DNA of 64,000 nt, taken from contig NZ_JBBOYD010000001.1 in the NCBI RefSeq assembly GCF_038007965.1, forward strand, positions 4,132,501-4,196,500, in the 5' to 3' direction. Below, one piece after another: positions 34,745 to 41,946 of this stretch. Every line of letters begins with the position of its first letter. Position 1 is the stretch's first letter. The DNA is from Niallia sp. FSL W8-0635 (lineage in GTDB: Bacteria; Bacillota; Bacilli; Bacillales; Cytobacillaceae). The position numbers and the translations under genes were made by a program. The notes under the pieces are model-generated. The model was given only the letters and a program-made list of their open reading frames with translations, was not told the origin of the DNA and did not search any database.

Positions 34745-35209
34745 ATGAAAGAAATTCTTACGACGTACAAAGTGAATGAAAAAACAAATGCATTAAAACC
34801 AGCTTTTCAGCTAGACTATCAGACGATCGTATTAGAAGGAAAGCGAGAATTCTATGTGAAAAAAACACCATTAGAATTAATTAAACTAGCAGCAATCCGA
34901 GGAGGAGCTGACTATGATGGTCGTCGGACTTCCATGACTTTCTTGACAGGCATTCATAAGAAAATTCCGATTCCAATTAACCCACAAAAAAACATCTATG
35001 CTTTTCCAACTACCTCCCCAAGTCAAGCCCATTGTTGTTGGATATTCTTCCATCATGTCGACGAAATCAAACCATCAAAAGGAACCTATCGATCCATCGT
35101 TCAATTTAAAAACGGAAACGAAATAAAAATGAATGAAACCTTACATATATTAGAGAAACAAATGTATCGAACCTGGTTATGCAAGAAAGCGCTTGATGAG
35201 GACGTTTAG
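34745..35209 (+). CDS. comK: ComK-family competence transcription factor
   Basis: ComK-type regulator of 154 residues. It aligns with B. subtilis ComK through the middle: TPLELIKLAAIRGGADYDGRR, then KIPIPINPQKNIYAFPTTSPSQAHCCWIFFHHV (quoted in part) and VQFKNGNEI, ending with QMYRTWLCKKAL. It is shorter than B. subtilis ComK (192 residues) because the C-terminal tail is missing, as in some ComK paralogues, so its activity as master regulator is uncertain. AAAAGGAG precedes the ATG at 34745. An XRE regulator, a sigma-like factor and ComM lie downstream. Confidence 0.88.
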   Translation: MKEILTTYKVNEKTNALKPAFQLDYQTIVLEGKREFYVKKTPLELIKLAAIRGGADYDGRRTSMTFLTGIHKKIPIPINPQKNIYAFPTTSPSQAHCCWIFFHHVDEIKPSKGTYRSIVQFKNGNEIKMNETLHILEKQMYRTWLCKKALDEDV

Positions 35210-35356
35210 TTGATAAGGTCAACGGTCATTTATCCCTTAAACACTTCAATTAAAAATTTTCTTATCGAATATGTAAAAATATAGAATAATACACATTATA
35301 GTTTATGTTCATTCTTTTTACCTCTTTAGATAATGGGGAAAAAAGAGGGATAAAGA

Positions 35357-35626
35357 GTGTCTAATGAACTATATAAAAGCAATATTTACACAAAAGTACT
35401 AGGCAAACAAATACGAAATAGAAGAAAATGGAAGGATAAAAGCATTCAGCGACTTGCGGAAGATACCGGATTTAGTGTCAACCATATTAACAATATCGAA
35501 CTAGGCAAATCCCAACCAGCCACAGGACTATTTCATGCTATTTGTGATGTCTTAGAGATTGATGCAACATCTTTTCTTAAAAAAGTGAGGGAAGAAGTGG
35601 AATTATTGATGCCAGAAGAACACTAA
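35357..35626 (+). CDS. XRE-family transcriptional regulator
   Basis: Small DNA-binding protein of 89 residues with a Cro/C1-type helix-turn-helix (about 14-70: SIQRLAEDTGFSVNHINNIELGKSQPATG, in part). GTG start after AGAGGGA. There is no dimerisation domain of SinR type beyond a short acidic tail. It lies 147 bp after comK in the same direction and ends before hairpin R2, which serves as its terminator. Confidence 0.85.
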   Translation: MSNELYKSNIYTKVLGKQIRNRRKWKDKSIQRLAEDTGFSVNHINNIELGKSQPATGLFHAICDVLEIDATSFLKKVREEVELLMPEEH

Positions 35627-35699
35627 CGGAAAATAGCAACTCATTTATTAATGAAACCACTACTATCTATACTAGGAATATAATCAATAAGAGAAAAAG

Positions 35700-35746
35700 C
35701 TTCTAGGGGCAGTATTATTGCCCCTAGAAGTTTTCAATATGCTAAC
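35700..35746. repeat. Hairpin repeat R2, copy 2 (terminator of the XRE gene)
   Basis: CTTCTAGGGGCA (35700-35711) pairs with TGCCCCTAGAAG (35719-35730), followed by TTTTC. It matches 25065-25111 including the AATATGCTAAC flank, and works as a rho-independent terminator for the gene on its left. Confidence 0.7.
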
Positions 35747-35809
35747 TTTTTTTGGTTAATAATCCGAATACAGTCCTTCCCTGTGGCCCTACACCCACTG
35801 TTGATTGGG

Positions 35810-35892
35810 ACTCTAGTGACTATGGCTCCTTTTCCTTTGCCCTTCTCAGAGAAAAAAATTAAGTTTTTTGTCTCTTCGTGGTGCCTGACATC
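35810..35892 (+). repeat. Degenerate REP-like element
   Basis: Retains CTTTTCCTTTGCCCTTCTCAG, the TTTGTCTCTT stretch and an eroded palindrome GGTGCCTGACATC (35880-35892). Same orientation as the full copies; it lies downstream of the minus-strand sigma-factor gene. Confidence 0.6.
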
Positions 35893-35955
35893 TGTTTCTT
35901 TAACTTTAAACAGAATAACCTATTAGGAAACAATAGAACCGTCCCTCCGATTCCC

Positions 35956-36441
35956 TCACAAGCCCAACGTCCGCTTCAACTTCTCCTTCGCTCCTTTCCT
36001 CCACCATTTAACTGCTGAAGGAGAAACCTGTTCTTTCTTCGCAATCTCTTTAACTGTTAACTGTTCAATAAAGGTAAACATGACCCACTTTGTTTCTCCT
36101 TCGTTTAATTCATAACAAAGTCCTTTTATATAGTCCTCTTCTTCTCTGTATAAAATAGGGCTTTCCATTACTTCCCAAAACTCTTCACTTGGATAAGCAC
36201 TTCTTTCCGCCTCTCTTGTGCGGCGCTTCAATTCATCGAGAAATCTGCCTTGCATATGCCGATATAAATGATTGCTATATTTGCCTTTTTCTTCATCAAA
36301 TGTAGACATTGTTTCCCAAATACTGATTAACCCAATTTGAAAAAACTCTTGCTTATCTTTATAAATAGTCATCCTTTTCATCATATGATGGATCATCGGC
36401 GTAAACTCCTCGACTAATTGATCATACGTCTTTCCTTCCAT
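35956..36441 (-). CDS. Small sigma-70-family protein
   Basis: 161-residue protein with a region 2-like N-terminus (EEFTPMIHHMMKRMTIY... QIGLISIWETMSTFDEEKGKYSNHLYRHMQGRFLDELKRR, in parts) and a region 4-like C-terminal helix-turn-helix (LTVKEIAKKEQVSPSAVKWWRKGAKEKLKR). It resembles the small alternative sigma factors of Firmicutes, including those linked to competence, but I cannot assign it to a named group. AAAGGAACC before the ATG. No anti-sigma gene adjoins it. Confidence 0.8.
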   Translation of the reverse strand: MEGKTYDQLVEEFTPMIHHMMKRMTIYKDKQEFFQIGLISIWETMSTFDEEKGKYSNHLYRHMQGRFLDELKRRTREAERSAYPSEEFWEVMESPILYREEEDYIKGLCYELNEGETKWVMFTFIEQLTVKEIAKKEQVSPSAVKWWRKGAKEKLKRTLGL

Positions 36442-36669
36442 TATCGGTTCCTTTTAGAAAAGCACTTTTCTTGTTATTCCTAGGTACCTTTACTTTATAG
36501 AAAGAAGATACATACTTCGATGGAAGGAAAAGAAAGTATCTAGCTTAAAAGAGGAAAGAAGCTTTAATAATAGATGTTAAACTTGAAGTTTGAGTGGGGG
36601 ATACTTGATAAATAGTAATAATCTACTTTTATTGGATATTCTTCTTGAGAAAGATAATAGACTTTTCGC

Positions 36670-36682
36670 GGTGTCTGACACC
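36670..36682. repeat. REP palindrome variant beside the RAYT gene
   Basis: GGTGTCTGACACC keeps full self-complementarity while changing one C-G pair of GGTGCCTGGCACC to T-A on both arms. It lies 10 bp beyond the RAYT stop and is preceded by a CTTGAGAAAGA stretch like the full elements. Confidence 0.7.
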
Positions 36683-36692
36683 TGAATTTATA

Positions 36693-37238
36693 TTAATTAA
36701 AGGTTACGCTACAACAATACTTTTCCCGTTTCTGTGTCGGTGTCCCTTCATAATAATCTAGTAAAAAATTCACATTCATAAAACAAGGTACTGTCGAATC
36801 CTTCTTATAATATTGATAGCTACTCCAAGGATAGTATTCTGCCAGCTTTACCATCCTCGCCTCAACTGGGTTAAGGTGTATATAACGGCTAACTTCTAAC
36901 ATACCTTCTTTGTTCTCAATAATTTTGTCATAAAAACGTTTTTCAAAGACATGGCCAGTTAAACGGTATTTGGTGTTATAGTAATTGGCATAACGCTTAT
37001 TGATTAGTGCCATTAGCTTTGAAATGGGTACTTCCCTAGAACGTAATTGTAAATGGAAATGATTGTTCATAAGGCAATAGGAGGCGATTTCAAAGGGGTA
37101 CTTTTCGTAGAGTTGTGTTAGGATATGAAGAAATGCTTGAAAATCACTGGCATTCCGAAACAAAGGGTCACGTCGATTTCCTCTGGAAACAATATGATAA
37201 AATTGCTCTGGTGTATACACTCGTTTCTTATAGGGCAT
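36693..37238 (-). CDS. REP-associated tyrosine transposase (RAYT)
   Basis: Y1/HUH single-strand transposase-like protein of 181 residues. The N-terminal FYHIVSRGNRR is the RAYT signature; the HUH metal motif is His60-Phe-His62 in LMNNHFHLQLRS; the Tyr-rich helix YANYYNTKYRLTGHVFEKRF (83-102) carries the catalytic Tyr; RYIHLNPVEARMV follows. All motifs are intact, so the enzyme may be active. The start overlaps the comM stop (TAATG), coupling its translation to comM. A palindrome variant lies at its 3' end, as expected for REP/RAYT loci. Confidence 0.92.
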   Translation of the reverse strand: MPYKKRVYTPEQFYHIVSRGNRRDPLFRNASDFQAFLHILTQLYEKYPFEIASYCLMNNHFHLQLRSREVPISKLMALINKRYANYYNTKYRLTGHVFEKRFYDKIIENKEGMLEVSRYIHLNPVEARMVKLAEYYPWSSYQYYKKDSTVPCFMNVNFLLDYYEGTPTQKREKYCCSVTFN

Positions 37239-38773
37239 TATTTCTCCCTCGCAATCGTCATTTGTTTATTCTGCCCCCAGCGTCTTAAGGTCATCGCTTC
37301 CCAAATGGCTTGATCAGCTATTCTTTCTTCCCCTGCTAAATCAGAAATGGTCCTTGCGAGTCTGATAATTTTTATCTGAACACGGTTGCTCCAGTTTTGC
37401 TTAGAAGAAATTTGGGTGAGTGTCTTTTTCTGTTCTGTTGTCAAGGCACTCGTTTCCACCAAAATTTCAAACGGAACCTTCGCATTGGATACTTCTTGTT
37501 GATACCGTTCATACTGCCGCACGCGCGCTTTTTCCACTCTTTTACGAATATCATTAGAGGATTCTTGCGTCGTGGAGGGCCGATTAACATTTACTGACTG
37601 TAAGGATAAAAGGATATCCATTCGGTCATAGATAGGACCTGACAACCGATTTCGGTAGGCTTGAATTTGTTTTTGGGAACAGGTGCAATAATGCTGAAGA
37701 GAACCGAGGTATCCACATGGGCAAGGGTTCATAGCACCTATTAGGATAAAAGAAGCTGGATATGTCACAGTAGAATGCGCTCTGCTAATGGTTACTTCAC
37801 CTGTTTCAAGTGGTTGACGGAGCATATCAAGCGTTTTTTTGGAGAATTCTGCAATCTCATCGAGAAAAAGAATCCCATGATGAGCCATCGAAATTTCACC
37901 TGGTCGCGGGTTCGACCCACCACCAATAATGGCGACAGCAGAAGCAGAATGATGTGGATGCCTGAAAGGAACAAATTGATTATGGATACGTTTTTCACGA
38001 GCAAGCTGATACAAACTCATCACTTCAAGCTGTGCTTGATTTGTTAATGAAGGTATGATGGAGGGAAAAGATTCAGCTAACAAGCTCTTTCCACAACCAG
38101 GAGGACCATTCATTAGTAAATTATGCTCACCAGCTGCAGCAATTTCTAATGCTCTTTTTGCTTTCTCATGTCCAATCACATGACAGAAATCCTTTTGATG
38201 AGTGTCAACATCTGGAGTTAGATGATTCTCTGAAGAAAAAGAAGGTTGAGACAACATGCTTTCTTGCCCTTCCAAATGCTGAACGACTTCCTCGATATGA
38301 GACACAACTATACATTCAATATCCTCTAGCATATGGAGTGGCAGCACCGAATCATAAGGTAAATACACTCGTTTGATCCCAAGTCCCCTTGCCGCAATAA
38401 CAGCAGGTAGTATCCCTTCCCCACTCGCAACCGAACCATCAAGGGATAACGCCCCAATAAACGCCGTATCTATTGAAATCTCACGCTTCACCTCCCCCAG
38501 TTCCTTCAAAGCAGCAATAGCGATAGCCAGATCAAACAGTGAACCATTTTTCTTTTGATCAGGCGGAGATAGATTCACAACTACCTTCTTATCCGTCACA
38601 TCCAAATCAAAATGAGCAATCGACGCCAACACCCTCTCTCGAGACTCCTTAACAGAAGCATCAGGCAACCCAACAATCACCATAGATTCCGTGTCCTGTG
38701 ATATCCGCACCTCCACCTGCACACAATAGCCCTCCAAACCTTTCAAACCAATACTTGAAACTTTTGAAGTCAT
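37238..38773 (-). CDS. comM: ComM/YifB family Mg-chelatase-like AAA+ ATPase
   Basis: 511-residue protein with an N-terminal Lon-protease-like domain (1-170: VGLPDASVKESRERV, VVVNLSPPDQKKNGSLFDLAIA), Walker A NGPPGCGKS (222-230), Walker B HGILFLDEIAEF, and a C-terminal Mg-chelatase-type region with a Cys cluster (NPCPCGYLGS...CTCS). In competent bacteria ComM is a branch-migration helicase that helps integrate incoming DNA. Full length; GGAGGG before the ATG. The RAYT gene overlaps its stop. A decayed second copy lies at 25307-25371. Confidence 0.93.
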   Translation of the reverse strand: MTSKVSSIGLKGLEGYCVQVEVRISQDTESMVIVGLPDASVKESRERVLASIAHFDLDVTDKKVVVNLSPPDQKKNGSLFDLAIAIAALKELGEVKREISIDTAFIGALSLDGSVASGEGILPAVIAARGLGIKRVYLPYDSVLPLHMLEDIECIVVSHIEEVVQHLEGQESMLSQPSFSSENHLTPDVDTHQKDFCHVIGHEKAKRALEIAAAGEHNLLMNGPPGCGKSLLAESFPSIIPSLTNQAQLEVMSLYQLAREKRIHNQFVPFRHPHHSASAVAIIGGGSNPRPGEISMAHHGILFLDEIAEFSKKTLDMLRQPLETGEVTISRAHSTVTYPASFILIGAMNPCPCGYLGSLQHYCTCSQKQIQAYRNRLSGPIYDRMDILLSLQSVNVNRPSTTQESSNDIRKRVEKARVRQYERYQQEVSNAKVPFEILVETSALTTEQKKTLTQISSKQNWSNRVQIKIIRLARTISDLAGEERIADQAIWEAMTLRRWGQNKQMTIAREK

Positions 38774-38974
38774 ACAACTCCCTCCAAACTATTTATTTTT
38801 ATAGTACGATGAATGAAAATTAACCGGGAAAGAAACAATTCAAGAAAGATTAAAATAGGAAGATAAATCAATCGAGGTTAATATAGAAGAAAATCTTTTT
38901 AGAACAAGAACAACTGAACAACTAACAGAGGGAAAGATATAATCTACCACTTCAATATTCTACAAAATAATCAA

Positions 38975-39292
38975 ATTTCCTGCCAAAATGAAAATAAAAA
39001 GAAAGAAGAAAACATTACACTTGCTGTACTTCTTCTTTAACAATATCTATAACCATCACAAATAAAACGTCCGTGAAACTTTCCTGTGAAACAAGATTAT
39101 TCGAGGCGTCACTGTGCACCATACATGAAGAAATTCAAGAAATGTTTCTATGATCATCTCCTCCTTTCCTAAACGGAAAAAAGCGCAACAACCAACCATC
39201 CTCACAACATTCAGTTGCTATTTCAGTTCGTCACATTCACACAATCTAATTCTCTATCAATCTTCGACAAATTTTGGGGCGTCACAGTGACC
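38975..39292. repeat. Composite repeat R1/R3, copy 3, with decayed toxin start
   Basis: Begins TTCCTGCCAAAATGAA, then an AGAAGAA...TTCTTCT hairpin (about 39003-39037), the AAACTTTCCTGTGAAACAAG segment, and at 39126-39170 the first codons and CTCCTCCTTTCC ribosome-binding region of the toxin gene. The start codon is ATA (39149-39151) instead of ATG. It closes with the R1 block ending GTGACC at 39292. A dead copy of the cassette that is intact at 39382-39780. Confidence 0.75.
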
Positions 39293-39345
39293 ATAAGTTC
39301 ATTCCTAGCGGATACAATTTTAGAGGTTTTACTTTATAAAAAAGG

Positions 39346-39365
39346 ACAAAAACTTGACTCAATCT
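39346..39365. repeat. 20-bp direct repeat, left copy
   Basis: Identical to 40794-40813; both contain AACTTGACTCAATCT. The left copy lies just before the antisense-RNA promoter of the toxin locus. Confidence 0.6.
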
Positions 39366-39381
39366 TTAGCATGACACATAG

Positions 39382-39410
39382 TTGAAAGCAATTGTTATAA
39401 GCTATATAAT
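39382..39410 (+). promoter_or_regulatory. Promoter for the candidate antisense RNA
   Basis: TTGAAA (39382-39387) and TATAAT (39405-39410) with exactly 17 bp between. It points toward the 3' end of the convergent toxin gene, and no plus-strand protein gene follows. Confidence 0.7.
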
Positions 39411-39416
39411 AAACGT

Positions 39417-39550
39417 ATATAATGAAAAAGAGAAGTGCGCGAACACTTCTCTCTGCAACCTCTACCGTCAGGGTGTGGTTGTCAATTAAATATTATTTTG
39501 GTTGAGAACCACCCTTTTGCTTGCGACGGCGTAGGGTGGTTTTCTTGTTT
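39417..39550 (+). ncRNA. Candidate antisense RNA of a type I toxin-antitoxin locus
   Basis: Predicted transcript of about 130 nt from the promoter at 39382-39410 to a hairpin AACCACCC (39507-39514) / GGGTGGTT (39534-39541) followed by T residues. Its last 58 nt are complementary to the 3' end of the toxin ORF, and the rest to the toxin 3' UTR. This is the convergent, 3'-overlapping layout of Bacillus txpA/RatA and bsrG/SR4 pairs. Expression is not shown. Confidence 0.5.
39421..39452 (-). terminator. Terminator of the toxin mRNA
   Basis: On the minus strand AGAGAAGTG (39444-39452) pairs with CACTTCTCT (39429-39437), followed by TTTTTC. Perfect 9-bp stem. Confidence 0.7.
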
Positions 39551-39639
39551 TCTAATATGTTCTTCCGAAAGAAATAGGCGCTTATCTCACGCACAATCCC
39601 CTTCAGAACTTCACGAAGAAATTCAAGAAATGTTTCCAT
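39493..39639 (-). CDS. Small amphipathic/basic peptide, candidate type I toxin
   Basis: 48-residue peptide. An amphipathic helix (METFLEFLREVLKGIVREIS) leads into AYFFRKNILE and a strongly basic tail with RRRKQKGG. AAAGGAGGTGATAATC directly before the ATG at 39639 is an excellent ribosome binding site; the longer upstream frame is not needed. It has its own terminator and faces an antisense promoter. No family name can be given with certainty; small membrane-active peptides of type I systems have this size and shape. At least two dead copies with ATA instead of ATG exist at 39150 and 45123. Confidence 0.65.
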   Translation of the reverse strand: METFLEFLREVLKGIVREISAYFFRKNILENKKTTLRRRKQKGGSQPK

Positions 39640-39657
39640 GATTATCACCTCCTTTCC

Positions 39658-39780
39658 TAAACGGAAAGAAGCACAACAACCAACCACCCTCACAATATTC
39701 AGTTGCTATTTCAGTTTATCACATTCACACAATCTAACTCTCTATCAATCTTCGACAAATTTCGGGCCGTCACTGTGACC
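39658..39780. repeat. R1 repeat, copy 4 (upstream region of the intact toxin gene)
   Basis: Reference copy of R1, running from the toxin ribosome binding site to GTCACTGTGACC at 39769-39780. It should contain the toxin promoter and 5' UTR. Its right end abuts the truncated group II intron. Confidence 0.75.
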
Positions 39781-40239
39781 AAGAGTTAAGAGATCTTCGA
39801 ACTTTGGTTGAAGCACATTCACTACACACTGTTGTACGATACGGTCTTCTATTGTAGGAATCCCTAGAGGCCGTTTCTTGCCATCTTTCTTTGGAATGTA
39901 TACTCTTTTTACGGGCTGTGCTTGATACGTTTTTGTTCGTAGTTTATTTAGAAGGGACTGGATATTCTCTTCTATTTTAGTTTCATAACTTTCTATTGTT
40001 TCTCCGTCTATTCCACCCACTCCTTTGTTCGCTTTTACTTGTTCAAAGCTTTGGGTCAATTTACGGTCAAACAATAGTTGTCCATATACACTGTGCAATT
40101 TGAATTTCCACTCTTGATTCATTGCGTATTCCAGGCCTTTCCTTGATGTACTTTCAAACGGTTTTACCGCGGTAACTTGCTTGTTGGCATTACATCTTGT
40201 TCCTGGCTTGGAGCCATAGGTCGTTCCTCTTCTGTTCAC
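39745..40239 (-). pseudogene. ltrA: Group II intron reverse transcriptase/maturase, truncated
   Basis: N-terminal part of an LtrA-type protein. Recognisable blocks are SFEQVKANKGVGGIDGETIE, VKRVYIPKKDGKKRPLGIPTIEDRIVQQCVVNVLQPKFEDL (quoted in parts): the RT0-RT2 region. The catalytic YADD box and the maturase domain are absent. The last dozen codons are read from the R1 repeat. The longest frame starts at 40239; an internal ATG at 40122 is another option. It cannot support splicing or mobility by itself. Confidence 0.85.
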
Positions 40240-40770
40240 TCCATGTTATGGTCATGGAATTACTTCCATACTATGAGAACGTCTGACTTCTCCACCCGTT
40301 CTTCGCCACTTCGGAATAACCTTATAGACTAGAACCCTGCCTGTTTGGTAAGGTGGAGACCTCACGGGGTCATCGCACTTCCCTTCTGTGCATACCCTAC
40401 ACCATCACAAGATAAGTCACATTTTCTCGCTCTGACTTCTAAAGAAAATGCCTATTCAGTGGGCTTCCTCACTTTTCGAAAAGTCGCCAACTTATCCCGC
40501 CGCCGTGTTTCACACTTCTTGCATTAGGGTCTACTCATTCGCTTACGGTTCTCTCGAATATCCGCATCTCCTTCAAACAGTTCCTCACGGTAACTGCCCT
40601 AGATTAAGCTTCCCGAGCTAGGTCAGTCTCCTCGGGAGTGGACTTACACCACTTGGGATTCCTTCATCATTTTCTTCTCTCAGTCGTTTCATCAAAATGA
40701 CGTCTCTGTCTGAAAATGCAAAAGAAGAGTGTTGACTTTTATCAACACCCTATGCGACTGCCCGTCGCAC
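39781..40770 (-). mobile_element. Group II intron, 5' part only
   Basis: The minus strand begins GTGCGACGGG at 40770, followed by the AGGGTGTTGA stretch found near the 5' end of bacterial group II introns, then about 500 bp of structured RNA sequence and the start of the reverse-transcriptase ORF. It is cut off near 39781-39790 at the R1 repeat, losing most of the RT, maturase and domains V-VI. The 5' exon side (40771-40793) is a GGGAG...CTCCC hairpin with a T-run, the kind of site class C introns prefer. Confidence 0.75.
40240..40770 (-). ncRNA. Group II intron 5' RNA domains
   Basis: Non-coding part of the intron fragment. Visible hairpins on the minus strand include TGCGAC/GTCGCA (40754-40770) and GTGTTGA/TCAACAC (40732-40748), in the first domain. 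The 3' domains are missing, so it should not splice. Confidence 0.6.
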
Positions 40771-40793
40771 AAAAGGGAGCTAAAAAAACTCCC

Positions 40794-40813
40794 ACAAAAA
40801 CTTGACTCAATCT
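40794..40813. repeat. 20-bp direct repeat, right copy
   Basis: Identical to 39346-39365, 1,448 bp apart. This copy adjoins the hairpin at the intron's 5' exon and precedes the promoter of the antiterminator operon. Confidence 0.6.
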
Positions 40814-40828
40814 GAATTGATTATTATA

Positions 40829-40857
40829 TTGACAAGTAAGCGTTTTATGTTTAGAAT
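40829..40857 (+). promoter_or_regulatory. Sigma-A promoter with cre box, antiterminator operon
   Basis: TTGACA (40829-40834) and TAGAAT (40852-40857) are 17 bp apart. The spacer contains AGTAAGCGTTTTAT (40835-40848), a 12 of 14 match to the CcpA cre consensus, placed to block RNA polymerase when bound. Confidence 0.75.
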
Positions 40858-40891
40858 TCAATTAGTAATTAAATAATTCTAATTAATCTTT

Positions 40892-40982
40892 GAATTGTAA
40901 CTGTATCTCACAGGCAAGATCAAGTTAATGTGGTCACATTGTTGTATTAAATGTGTCTGTATTATTTGGTCTTGTTTTTTTT
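40892..40982 (+). promoter_or_regulatory. RAT antiterminator element and terminator, leader of the regulator gene
   Basis: At 40892-40921 the leader has GAATTGTAACTG...CACAGGCAAGATC, fitting the ribonucleic antiterminator of BglG/SacY/LicT proteins. Its right part overlaps the left arm of a terminator (40915-40929 pairing with 40961-40974) followed by eight T residues (40975-40982). Binding of the antiterminator would favour read-through into its own gene. Confidence 0.75.
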
Positions 40983-41013
40983 CTATAGTTTAATGAAAGG
41001 AAGTGAATTCATT

Positions 41014-41844
41014 TTGAAACTTAAGAAGGTTTATAATAATAATGTTGTGCTTGCTGAGAACTCTCGAAGCTTGGAACATATTATTATTGGTAGAGGAGTT
41101 GCTTTTAATAAAAAGATTGGTGATCAAATAGAAGAATCTATGATTGAGAAATTATTCGTCCTGCAGTCTGCACAAACAATGAATAGTTTTTTGAAATTAT
41201 TGGATGAAATCCCTATTAATCATTTAGAGCTGACAAATAGAATCATAGAAGCTGCCGAGAAAAAATTGAATGTGAAATTTGATGACAGTGTCTATATAGG
41301 CTTAGCAGATCATATTACTTATGCATTGGAAAGAAACAAAAATGATATAGCTGTTAAGAATGCTTTATTATGGGAAATTAAACAGTTTTACAAAAAAGAA
41401 TATGAAGCCGCTTTCGAATCACTAAAAATTATCCATTACTATGAAAATGTGATGCTATCTGAGGATGAAGCAGCTTTTATTACACTTCATTTCGTTAACG
41501 CCCAACAAAATGGAATAGGGATGAAGCAGACAATTTTAAGTACAGAAATTATTCACGAAATTATAACTATAATTCGCTATCAATTTAAAGTGGTGCTTAA
41601 TGAAGATTCTCTAAATTATGCTCGTTTTGTATCTCATCTTAAATTTTTCTTGCGAAGGGTTTTTGCAAATGAACATAATACTTCAAACAATCTTAACCTA
41701 TTTGAAGAAGTTGTGCGAAAGTTCCCAGAAATATATGCTTGTGTTGATAAAATCGTTATTTATTTAGAGCAGCGATTAAAGATTAAAGTCCATGAAGAAG
41801 AAAAATTTTATTTAATTCTTCATATCAATAGAATACTAAATTAA
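41014..41844 (+). CDS. BglG/LicT-family transcriptional antiterminator
   Basis: RNA-binding antiterminator of 276 residues: N-terminal CAT domain (about 1-56, LKKVYNNNVVLAENS... IIIGRGVAFNKKIGDQI) and two PRDs with conserved His in GLADHITYAL, ITLHFVNAQ, SHLKFFLRR and LILHINR. The frame is open from 40951, but that start lies inside the terminator; the TTG at 41014 with AAAGGAAGTG upstream is far better. PTS phosphorylation of the PRDs controls dimerisation. A RAT element sits both before this gene and between it and the PTS gene, so it controls both. Confidence 0.9.
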   Translation: MKLKKVYNNNVVLAENSRSLEHIIIGRGVAFNKKIGDQIEESMIEKLFVLQSAQTMNSFLKLLDEIPINHLELTNRIIEAAEKKLNVKFDDSVYIGLADHITYALERNKNDIAVKNALLWEIKQFYKKEYEAAFESLKIIHYYENVMLSEDEAAFITLHFVNAQQNGIGMKQTILSTEIIHEIITIIRYQFKVVLNEDSLNYARFVSHLKFFLRRVFANEHNTSNNLNLFEEVVRKFPEIYACVDKIVIYLEQRLKIKVHEEEKFYLILHINRILN

Positions 41845-41912
41845 GATTGTAACTGTTAAATCAGGCAATACTTAATAAGTGATTTTTTAAGCTTATTAAG
41901 TATTGCCTTTTT
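41844..41912 (+). promoter_or_regulatory. RAT element and terminator before the PTS gene
   Basis: AGATTGTAACTG...TCAGGCAATACTT (41844-41873) is a second RAT, starting at the stop codon of the antiterminator gene. It overlaps the left arm of a perfect 16-bp stem (41864-41879 with 41892-41907) followed by TTTTT. The two structures exclude each other. Confidence 0.8.
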
Positions 41913-41946
41913 ATTATATAAAAAATAAAGTTTAGGAGGTCTTTAG

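Noticed and set aside
36693..37238. RAYT gene as a normal IS200/IS605 insertion sequence
   Set aside because: It is a single gene without tnpB, without IS ends, coupled to comM and beside a REP palindrome, which fits RAYT and not an autonomous IS.
40345..40527. 60-codon plus-strand ORF opposite the group II intron
   Set aside because: It is antisense to structured intron RNA, has no ribosome binding site and is not protein-like.
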